Assembly: GCA_947184155.2 (NCBI GenBank)
Contig: CAMXCT020001100.1
Span: 1 to 64,000 of the forward strand
Reading direction: 5' to 3'
Length of the DNA stretch: 64,000 nucleotides
Source of the DNA: Cladocopium goreaui
Taxonomy: Eukaryota > Sar > Dinophyceae > Suessiales > Symbiodiniaceae
Notes under the pieces: model-generated
Told to the model about the DNA's origin: nothing
Seen by the model: the letters and a program-made list of their open reading frames with translations, nothing else
The model's database searches: none
Shown: positions 25,661 through 37,300 of the stretch, piece by piece
How the letters are laid out: every line of letters begins with the position of its first letter
Position numbering within the stretch: the first letter of the stretch is position 1
Made by a program: the position numbers and the translations under genes

Positions 25661-27348
25661 GTGGAAAAGATGGTGGAAAAGATGGCGTGGAGATGCGGGG
25701 AGTGGGAGGGTTTGAGAAGAAAACAATGACTGGAATCAACAATACCATTTTCTCAGCGGCTGGTGTTGTTTCATGTAGTTTAAACTCTTTGCTGTTCAGC
25801 TGTGGTTTCTTTACTGTCAAGCAACTCGCCTATACTGCCGGTGGTGGAGTGTTGGAGCTGGGTTGGTCGGTTCTGCATCCATTGTTTAGACTTATTTTTG
25901 CTACAGACAGGGTAATCTGCGGCTGTCCGGTCAAGACAGGTCCTGGCTTTCGGTGCTAAATCATGCTTTCTTTGAGAATCTTGGAGAGGAATGTGCAAAA
26001 TGTTTTCTGAACACAATCCCTGCAAGGATATCCTTAGATGCTTGAATGTCATGTGTCGGCAACGGATCCCATAGGGATTCCTTGGAAGCAAGACCAGGGT
26101 TTTCAGATGCTCTCAAGATAAGAAGTGCACTAAGGGCCTCAGCCTTCAGCTGAAAGTTCAGTCTATCAGTCTCACCAATGCTTCGGGGAAGGAAAATACC
26201 ATTAACTCACACGCCTAGTCAAAGAAAAGAGTTGGCCTCCTCTGGCTTGAACCCTGAACGAGAAACTTGGGTTAGCGCCTGGCGCAGGTATTTCGCCTGA
26301 ATTAGCCCAAAAGCTCCACCTGCTCATCACCCACGAAATTGCTTTGCAAGCAAACATTGCATCCCATTCCTTTTTGAATTTTGGCTTCAGACAGTAGCCA
26401 GATCAAAACAGCAGGACAGCAAGCCTGCAACACCCCTTTGAGACACCAACCGCCATTCCTAAAATGTAAGCATATTGAATCTGTCACAGAAGCTATTTGC
26501 ACCCCCTCTTCTTCGACTATCCCTCAAGTAGGTTTCTGATGGTTTTCAATGGTATTTGGACATAGCTTTGTTGCAAAAAAATGCAAGGTTTGATACAAAG
26601 AATGTGATTTTGCAGATCTGTCGGGATCCCATGTTTGGTTTACAATTGTATATACACATTCAGAATTGCCTCGATGGTTTTCAAGTTCAAGCACTCCAAG
26701 CAATTTCAGACTCGCATGCTGGAGCTCCATGCTTGTCCTCGCCCGAGTGTTGGATGTTGGATTGGTTGGAGCCGCGCGCAGAAGTCGCCAGGCGTTGCTA
26801 GCACTGTGCCGTGGCCGCTGGTGGCCAAAACTTTGGCCACTTGTGCTATTTTTCAGCTGTCATAGTTCACAAGGGGTCCATAAAAGATCACCAGCAAGAC
26901 TCGACAATCAAGAAATGTGATAGGGAGCTTCCTAGTTTCACTACAGCCGGCAATAAGACAAAGATGAATGAGGCTGGTAAAGTGTTTCAGACTGACGGAT
27001 CCATGGCATTCCATGGGCTATCTCTTTTAATATCCTTGGGTTGAGGCGGCTGGTAGCTGCGGATCGGTCGCCCTTGGCAAGCGAAGAAGAGCACCTTGTC
27101 GGATTTTGCATCCAAGGGTTATGGGAGATGTAACACCGAGGTTCCACCCGGAGGTTTTCAGCAACTACGATTCTTCAATATTCTTCAATCATCAATGATA
27201 ATGCTAGAGCAGTCCCCAAAAGGATTTTTATACCGCATCATGATGTATCACTATTTTAGATTATCTTAGTAGGAATTGATCTTTCTATTTGTTTGGGGGC
27301 TACTCTAAATGAGATCATCAGCTTTTCGCGGTGCTGCTTTGTTTCCAG
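25661..27348. other. Intergenic or 5' intron sequence between GNAT and TRDMT1
   Basis: An exon-like GC-richer block at about 26660-26830 could belong to the 5' part of the TRDMT1 gene, but three frames compete and none can be joined confidently. Nothing else was recognised. Confidence 0.35.
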
Positions 27349-28292
27349 CTGACGGTCGATGAGGCCTGCAAGAGGTTGGCATGCCATTTGACACGACGAC
27401 ATGCCCGGGGCCATGAAACTGTGATCTATGAGTTCTTTAGCAACTTGGCCCTCCCGACACTTGAGGCGCAACTAGTTTCAGTTTCTGTAATCTATAAACG
27501 TTGCTTTCAGGAAGCACACTGGATGGAGAGGGAGCCGCACAACAGGTCTCCATTTTTGGTTGGTTAAGCTCCGTCTTTGTCGGATTATTGTGACATTGAC
27601 CTCCTTGAGATGTTTGTCCACTCAATAGATAGTTTTCGGAGACCGTTTGCAGGAGACAATTATATATTTGGCTTCTAAAGCTTGTGGTTTCCGCCATAGA
27701 TGTTGCCTGAAACACCGTTCCAGTCAAGAGGCTTTTGTTGAGTAAATCCCCCACTTCTGTGCCTTGGACCCACCTCTTTTTGTTCCCCAAGCAGTGTGTC
27801 CACACCGAAGGGTTCGTACGGTAAGAGTTAAGGCAAGTTAAGGCCAGTGATTGATCAGGGTGCTCACTCTGGGTTCCGGCTTTTTTCCTGTAAATTCTTG
27901 CGTAAGTGCTTTTCGACTGCGCCGGCTCGCACAAAACGCTTGTCGCGGTTTTGGTCTGCGGCATTTTTGCCTCTAAATTCTCGCATAAAATGGCTCTTGT
28001 GACATGTCCAAGTGCAAGTCGACCGCGCAGGCTCCTACAAAGTGTGGGCCGTGGTCGCAGCCTTGGCCTGCGGCATTTTACTTGTAAATGTCCGCATAAA
28101 ATTTCTTTCCTGAGATGTCCAAGTGCATTTCGATTGCACAGGCTCGCACAAACTGTAGGCTGCGGTCTTGGGATCGGTCCTCCTCCTCCACATCATCATC
28201 CTCAACATTATCATCTTCCTCCTCCTGCTCCTCCGCATCATCATCTTCCTCCCCTTTGACATCATCATTATCATCATCATCATCAGCATCAG

Positions 28293-28325
<33 letters not shown>

Positions 28326-31300
28326 TGTCATCATCCTCCACTTCATCTTCCGCAACATCATCATCCTCCACCTCATCTTCCGCATCATTATCACCCTTTT
28401 CATCATTTTCCTCCTCAACCTCATCCCCCGCCTCATCATCCTCCGCCTCATCATCCTCAACATCATCATCCTTCACCTCATCATCCTCAACATCATCATC
28501 CTCAACATCATCGTCCGCAACATTATCATCCTCCTAATCATCATCAGCATCGTCATCATATTCATCATCATCATCATCATCACCATTATCATCGTCATCA
28601 TCATCATCATCATCATCATCCTCAACATTATCACACATTATCAGCACACACACACACACTGTTTGGGGTCTCTTGCCGGCATCATTCTCTTTGTTGGGCA
28701 AACAGCCACCTCTCGACCAATGGTTATACAACTCAGGATTTGGGGTGGTGTTCTGGGGGAATGCCCCGGGGTTGCCCCAAGAACATGTTATCACAAATTA
28801 TCTATACGGGGGATCACTAAGTGTCACTTGCAGAATTCCACCAGCAAGCCAAATTAAATGACAACGACTGAGATGATGGTGCAGTTATATAGTAAGGGGG
28901 CAAAACCCAAAAGTGCAATATTTCAGGCTGGAGAGTTACCATGGAAAAACATCGATATAAACCATCATGGATGAGTGTCACTCATCCATTTCCTCCGTAG
29001 TTTCCGTGTTTTCTAATGGCCAACCTTGGTGATTTCGTTGACCCCTGTGACTCAGGTGGTATCGGCGGCCTGCGCCTCGCTTACAACGCTGCCATAAAGT
29101 CGGGCTCTGACGACACTGGGGCCAGATTCCGAGCCTATGAGGTGGACGAGGCCCAAGGTATGCCAGGGCTGTCGAAACATGGTTGAAACTGAGGAAGGTG
29201 GGTTAATGAAATGATATACATTGATATAGTGATACGGCATACATTCGTATTAAATACTATACCCGTACCTGCAATACATATTTTGTTGTATCGTGCCCGT
29301 TCGCCTTTCTGCAATGGTTCTATGACGGAAAAACTCAGCCTTGAGAGGATTTGAGAGGTGGAAAAAACGTTGTGTTTTTTTGCCGCGATGCAGTAGGGAG
29401 GTCATGGATAAACAGCAAGTAGCAAGTCAGACAACAGTCTGGTCACTGCTGGGTTGATTGGGGTCAATGTATTTCAGTATGTTTCCGTCATTCTTTGTCC
29501 AGTCTTCATTCGTTTCCCCATTGACACCGATATGGCCTGCATGAATGGGATACATGTCATCGAGTTCCATTGTCGCAGGTTTGTTGCCACGTCTACGGAG
29601 ACCTCTATGGTGCGAGCAAAGTTCTTGCAGCCCGAAGAGAGGAACCATGGAAGAACGCGGAGCAGGAGGACCGTCACCCGCATGCCATGCAGGCCATCAT
29701 TGCCAGTTGTTGAGAAAACCGTCGGCCACATGGCGACGGCACAGCAGCATGAATGACACTCAGTGAATCTTACTCATCTTATGTATTCATTGTTGAAAGT
29801 TGCATAAGTTAGATTGACATATGACTGAATTAGTGTATAAACATACAAACATACAAACATACAAACATACATACATACATACATACATGATCCAAAGCAG
29901 TGAGCCGATTAAAGCGTGGAGTTTTTCCAGGAGGATGAACTTTGGCGGTGTTCCATCGACAAGCTTCCAGATGCAGCGTTTGATGGAGCTGATTTGTGGC
30001 TGATGAGCCCACCGTGCCATAGTTGCATGGGGTAGGACACGTCCGACCCGGTTCCCTATTAAGAAAGGGTATGGAAGTTGGTGGTGCAAGCGCGCAAGAC
30101 CAGTCAAAGTAATTCTGTTGATATCGGTGTGCCATGGATTTAATCACTGCTTATGCGACCTCAACATATCTGAAGGAAAAGGTCGTACGTCTATCAAGGC
30201 CAAAATGCGTTTCATGTGGTCAGTCTTATAGAAAGTTGGCATTTGCAGATGCACCCTTGTTAGCAAGCATGGCATGTTCTACAAGCTGTTTGCATGGGGA
30301 TGATATGGTTCCACAATTTTCCAGCTACTGCAGAGTGAAATTCTGCATGCTTGGAGGATCATCCCAGTTAGTAAGCGGTTGACCCAAGCTCATTAGTCCC
30401 GGATCCTTGGATTAGCCACGTGTAAATTTTAAATGGGTTATAAGTTATAACCCAATCTATTACCCGGCTCCTAACAATTGTATACATTAGTTTTCTTGTC
30501 ATTTTCTCATTAAAATTGCAATGGTTTGGTGGTAAGTCCCGATTTCTGACCACACTTACAATCTAGTGTTGGCTATGTACACGGTCAAAATTTAACGTGG
30601 AACCCAAAAAATGCCATATCATACCATATGATGCCACATGATGCCATTTGATGATAAGATATGCCATAGCCAGTAGTAATTTAATTTAGGTATCCCATGC
30701 TATATCCCATTACAACCTTGGAATGCGACCATCAATATACCCCACTTACAATCTTCCAAGCATATTCCCATCATATGTCCATTCTTTTTCCAAAATGTCC
30801 AATCATTTTTTCGGTTCAATTGGGTTATCTGGGATATATCTACGATTCGCTATGATATATTAAAAATATATTCAATAGATATAGGTTTGATGATGTAGAC
30901 ACTTGTGCCCATGGTTTTCCATTGGTCTTCCATTGATTGTCCATCGGATTCCACGGGTGCAACGGGAGGTGCCAACCATTCACCCGCACCGGGCACCGCC
31001 GGGACGTGGCGGACCCGCGCTGCCGCGCTCTCCTGCGGCTGGTGGAGGCCTTGCCGTGCTTGAAAGCGCCACCCAAGGCACGGATGGTTATCCGTTTATT
31101 TTCGTATATATTTATTGAATTTTATTGATATTCATTAATCTAATTATTTACACATCGATGTGTCTATTTACCTACTGTATCTGTCCCAGGTGTGTGTATA
31201 TATATATATATATAGATTCTGTTTACAGGTGTTTGAAGAGCCTTGGCAAGCCACATCGATATGTGGCCGTCTACGCTCAAGGTCTCCAGTTGCTTGGCTT

Positions 31301-34300
31301 GTCGTCTTGGGTTTCGCAGCTGGCTTCTTCGCACGTAGCTGCTATCCTGAGCCCAAAGTTGAGTGCCCGGCTTGTAGCTGTGTTTGTCATTGGACCCCAA
31401 CTTGGCCTTCGGAAATTACTACTGGATCATTTCCCTACGGCTGGTGTCTTCTCTGTTGCATCTTGGTGATTCTACTACTGGTTAGTAATACTGCTCTGGC
31501 TTGTAAAATCACTTGGAAAGACGTGGGCACTGGACAGGACAAAGAAATCCAGATTAACGTGAAGGGCAAATCGAAAGGAGTGTACAGCTCAAATAGAGGG
31601 CTTTCTATCACAGGATGAACTTCCAACCAGGTCAAGTTGTGTACATGGACTATGGGGAGGCGCCACCAATAATCCACACACGCATCGTCTTGGGTCACAT
31701 CACTGGCTTGGAATACCTCATCGAGACTCCAGATGGGGACCGGTATGGTGAAATTTTAGATGGTAGCAATGTCGATTTAGCTGCTTTCTATGTTGGTCCG
31801 GATGATGGTTCCCTTCCTCCTGGTTTGCCGGCAGGGGTCAGGGTCTATGGCTTTGCTCCCATGACTCTCCAGCGTTTCAACGCTATGCTTGCTGAAGGGC
31901 GAGTGGAGACGTTGGCTGAGCTGGGACGACGAGGCCTTCCGATTCCAGCTGCTCCAGGACAACCCGCAGAGTTTTGGGTGTTAGCCGAAATGGTGGTTGG
32001 GCACAAGATCGGTGAGACGGTTCAGGTACATCCCGGTATGGTCCAGGAAGGTGAGTATGGACTCTTTACTATGATGGATGGTGATGGGATGAGTCGTCCG
32101 GTTCTGGTCAAGCGGGTTCGAAACGAAGATCTGGCTGAGTTCTGTGACAGTAGGATCACCCTAGCACGGTCTAATGAGAGCATTGCTGGTGAGGATCGTT
32201 TTGCAGGAGAAGACGTCAGAACATTATGTGTGAAGTTTGGACCAAATGGTGAAAGATCTAGGAACTTTCAGGACACAGTACTTGAAATGGTTCAGGTAGA
32301 GTATGATGACTTTCCCCTTGAACCTCGCACTGCTCTTGCTTATGCACGGGCAGTTGCATCAGTGGCTGAGTCCTCGTTTGCTCAGCATTTGAGCTGGGTG
32401 GCACAATCTCGAATCCCAGATGGCGACCGTGCAGTACATGAGAACGAAGTGCTGTCTCGAGCCATCGACTTGGCAGTGTGCTACGACAGTCTCAACATTT
32501 CCAATCTTGCATCATTTGAACTTCTGATTCGCAGAAAGCAGTTGCTGGCCGAAGCTCATGCCTACAACCCATCAGCTCCATCATATGAAGGGGCAGATCA
32601 CTTTCTCGGAACAAGCTACCGTCCAGGGGGCGGAATCGTAGTGCCCGAGTTGACCGAGCACGTGGCGAAGAAACTGCACCAAGAGAGCCAGATTCTCAAA
32701 GAAAAACGCCAGCAGCAGGAGGCGAAAGGAGGCAAGAAAGGCAAAGGAACTAAATCAGGCCCTGCAGCACCGGACAAGGGTGCGGGGGCCAGTGGCAAGT
32801 GAACTTCGAGATTGCCCCCACTTTGTGACCGAGGGTGGTGGCTTCTCCTTACATCGGTCGTGCACGACACCTTTGAATAGCCTCTTAGAATTTTTCAGTT
32901 TTGTTTTCACTTGGGGATGCCTCGAGGACACACTAGCCGGATTTTTCATGAGCCCTGCCCTGATGGTCGCCAACGTGACATTTTCCCTCTGCCTGCTTTG
33001 AGAAATGTGGGGGCAGTGCAGGGCTTCGTGTGTCGGGCAGCGAAGAAACGTATCCATCGAAGGCAACAGGTTACCTCCCGAGTGAATCAGGCCATACGTT
33101 CTTTGAATTCATTGTTTTTTGGTGGTGATGGGACTGGAGAATTGGTTGTAGACAGTTTGCAATCCCTTCCATTGTCTCAGCGGCTGTGCATCCGGGACCT
33201 CATCAAGAAGGTGAGAGCCTTCGGCAGCTGCCCCACTGGTGCAAGCAACTCAGAAGCCCTCAAGGCGCTTCGAGTAGCCGGCAACGGGTATGAGGAGCCT
33301 CAAGCCGGCGTGGGTGCGGTCGTGGGAATGAAACTCGACCAGTTATCCCTTCCTAGCTCTAGTGTTGCAGGAGTCGTTTTGGAGGATGCGTTGGATGGCC
33401 CCCTACAAAAACTAGTAGTTGATTTTGAAGATTGGATGCTGCAAGATGCTAGTACTTGGAGTCAGATTTGTGAGGATGCCTATAAGATCAAGCCTTATAA
33501 CGATCCTTCTCTTCAATCCAAGCAGGAGTACATTTCTTTCCTCAAGTTGTTGCGAGAGCGTGGAATTCTAGGTTTTAGCAATAGCTGCAGGGGGCGAGTT
33601 GGTACTTTCTGCGTGTCGAAGAAGTCGAAGATCATCAACGGAATTGAAACACCCCGTCAACGCCTCATTCTCGATTGCCGTCAGGTGAACATGGCCTTTC
33701 GTGAACCTCCTCGTTGTGAGCTGGGCAGTCTTGCTGCCATGTGCAACTTGGAAATTCCGGAAGGCGAGACCATGTTTGTCGGGGGGGCCGATATTCAGGA
33801 TTGCTTCTACGCTGCTCAGATTTCACAGGAGCTTGCCAACTACTTTTGTTTATCGCATGATTTACATGTACATGAAGCTGCAGAGATTTGGGGTTCTGAC
33901 TTTCCTCTCAACGGTTATTCTGGTATGGTATCTCCTTGTATCACTGTTCTCCCCCTGGGTTTCAGTTGGTCTTTCTACATCATCCAGAAGCTACATGAGC
34001 AAAGTGCCCTTCGTTCACTTCAATCAGATCGTAATGGTTTAATACTCGAAGGATACCCTCCACCTCAACTTGAGAAGAACACTGCCTGTGCTATGCCTTA
34101 TTGCGACAACCTTCACTCGATTTCCTTGTCTCGAGAAGCCTGTGATTCAGGGTTGGAAGCGATGAAGAGCGACCTCTCTGGCATGGGTTTCTTTGCATGA
34201 GGAGGCTCCAGCCAGTGAGATGTTCCAGACATTGGGTGGTTTCATCGATGGTCAACAGGGTATTGTCAGACTTACTCCTAATAGGACCTGGCATATTTTA

Positions 34301-37300
34301 TTGGCTTTTGAGAGCTTGTTGCAGGGTAAGGTATATTGGGAAGATGTTCGCAGATTGCTGGGGCATGCTATTACAGTTTGCGTGTTAAACCGGTGTGGCA
34401 TGAGTATTTTCAGAGCTTTGTATGACTTTGTAGAGTCCAGACCTCCTCCTCGGAAGTTGAATTATCGAGAACTTCGTGAAGTCAAAATTTTCGTAGGACT
34501 CCTACCTCTTCTTTATGGTGACCTACGTAAGTCGTGGAGCAGTCAGGTATTGTGTTCGGATGCTAGTCCTTTTGGTTTGGGATTATGTCTTCGAGAGATC
34601 GAACAACAGCAAGTGAAGCAGATTGGGCAATGGCAGGACAAGTGGCGCTTCCGTCACCTGGATCCGAGTGAGTGGCGACCTCGTCAACGCTCACAAGGAC
34701 CGAATGTTCTGTCGGATTGGCGTTCCGTGCTGGGAGAGTTAGAACCTGAAAGTGTAGAAGATCTATATTCATACAATGAATATTTTCCAGAGGTCCCTTC
34801 AGAGTGGACCGAGCCGTCCAAGTGGAAGACGCAGCTGATGGGCCGATGGAACGATACTAGTTCACACATCACTGAGAAAGAGGGTCACGCTCTGGTTTTG
34901 GCAGTTCGGCATTTGAGTAGGGCATCATACAATCGAGGTAAGAAGCACCTGGTTTTAGTTGACAATTTTTCTCTTAGCATGACTGTGTGTAAAGGAAGAG
35001 CTTGCAGTTTTGGTTTGCTACGTTCCGCTCAAAAGATTGCTGCCCTTAGCCTTGCATGTGATTTTTCGATCCACACTCGATGGATTAGCTCAGAGAGAAA
35101 TGTCGCTGACAACCCGTCCCGCGGGGTCATCCTGCCGGGTGTTGCGCCTTCCAGCTCATCAAAAGTCGAGTCCGAGTTTGAGTCAGTCCACACGATCAGT
35201 GGTGAAGCCAGTGCAGCTGTCGAGAAAGCTGACCACCAGAGTGATTTCGACTGGTACAGCTGCGATGGCTACACAAGAAGCCAAGAAGAGTCAGAGCTCC
35301 AAGAAGCGGGCTCTGCAGCATCCTGGCCCTGTCCTTCAGCAGCCGGGGAAGAAGAGAAGGATCATCTCCAAGAAGACCCAGGTAACGAGTGGTGCCGAGA
35401 AGTTAGCCACGAATCATCATCTGAGCCACTTGGAGAGGAGGTCCATTTCAGTAGCAGTGGAAAACCAATATGCAGAATACTACCAGAAGTTCGTCAGTTT
35501 TTGCCAGGCGGCAGGGGCACCACTGCCTCCCTTAGGATCCGTCGACGACATCTTGACAGACTTTCTGGACCATCTGTTTCTGGAGGGAAAAGGAGTGCAC
35601 GAAGGCGAGAAGACCGTGGCCAGCTTGGAGTTCCATCACATAGCATTGAAGGGAAAGCTGGACCGTGCAAGAAAGGCACTTCGTGGGTGGCGAAAGGAGC
35701 GACCACCAGAGTCCCGCATCCCCATGCCAAAGATCATAGTCTATGCCTTGGCGATGTTGCTCCTGGCCCGGAGACAAAGGGCAATGGCGTTGAAGGTGAT
35801 GATCGACTTCGACACCTACATGCGCCCAGGAGAGTCTTTGGACCTTCGAAAGCGACACTTCATCAAGCCCGTAAAGCAGGCGGGCCTTCAGTACCGTTGG
35901 TTCTCCATCATTGTTCGAGACTTCGACGACCAGCAGCCCGACAAGGTCGGAGTCTTCGACAACTCGATCCCGTTGGACAGCAAAGAGCGGATGTGGCTCG
36001 GCGAAATTCTGAATCATCATGTGCAGACCTTGAAGGACAACGAAGCCCTGATCTTTCCATTCTCAATGGAGAGCTATCGAAAAGAGTTCACCAAGGCTGC
36101 CACGAGACTTCAGATCAAGGGGCTACACCCCTATCAACTACGACACGGAGGGGCAGCCGACGACCTATGCAGCAAACATAGAGATTATCCAGGTGTGAAG
36201 CAACGAGGAAGGTGGGCCACGGACCAGAGTGTTCGTCGCTACACCAAAGTTGGGAAGGTGCAGCAACTGCTGAACCTGTTGCCCAACGGTGCCTTGGAGT
36301 ACTGTCAATGGTGTCACCGAAATCTGGAGAAAGTGATGCGCGGCCAAGCTCAAGTGAAGGGCTTTTGAGATCTGAGAGGGACGTTTTTAGTGAAGCATCA
36401 TTGCCTCGGCGTTTTGGCTTGGAGATCTTCGCTGGTACAGCTCGCATTTGCAAGTGTTTCAATGATAAGCACATGCCTATGTATCCCATTGATATATGTC
36501 TCTTCTCACATCACAATGTCCTGGATAAAGCTGTGGAGCATCGCATTTTCAATTGGATTCGTTCTGGACGTATTTGTTTTATTTGGTGTGGTATGCCTTG
36601 TACTTCATTTTCACGTGCTAGAAAGTGGGATGGATTAGGCCCGGGACCAATTCGAACTCCAGATGCGTTGTGGGGGCTGCCGAACTTGAATGCCTCCGAC
36701 CGAAGAAAAGTAATTACTCACTGGTAACAACCTCCTCCTCTTCACTCTTCGTCTTCTAAAGCTTTGTGAACGTTGTCATGTACCTTATGCTTTGGAGAAT
36801 CCATTGTCTAGCATGGCTTGGGATATTGACAAGATGAAGATCTTCATTTCCACATTTTCTCCTCAAGAAGTTTTCTTGGATTATTGTCAGTTTGGCGAAA
36901 TCTGGAAGAAACCAACTAAACTGCTGACTCATGGTTGGGCCTCCTCACGTCTGCATGTACGATGTGAGGGTAGACATGGGCGTTGTAGCAAAACCAACCG
37001 TCAGCATGTCCCGCTGCGAGGACTAGACTTCAACGGCCTTTTCATGACCCTCCGTGCTCAGCCGTACCCTTGGCAGATGGCAGCGCTTGTGGCTGAGCAA
37101 ATGCGGTCTCTTTGGCCAAGATCCTAGTTAAGGGATATGGGAGAGGATTTTGATTTGAAGATATATCGTCATGACACCTTTGGCAGTGCAGACCATTTTC
37201 AATTGCACTTATGCCATGCGAGTCAATCCAAACAACCAGAGCTAATAGCTCTTTCTGGCCACTTGGAAAAGAAAGTGGCGGACAGTGCGGGTCATAGATT

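Noticed and set aside
8743..28640. CRISPR-like arrays
   Set aside because: Periodic sequences here are microsatellites or tandem repeats without unique spacers, and the genome is eukaryotic.
34193..36181. A single 662-codon protein
   Set aside because: Only the first ~370 codons show RT thumb and RNase H motifs; the rest is antiphase to the tyrosine recombinase, which has catalytic motifs.
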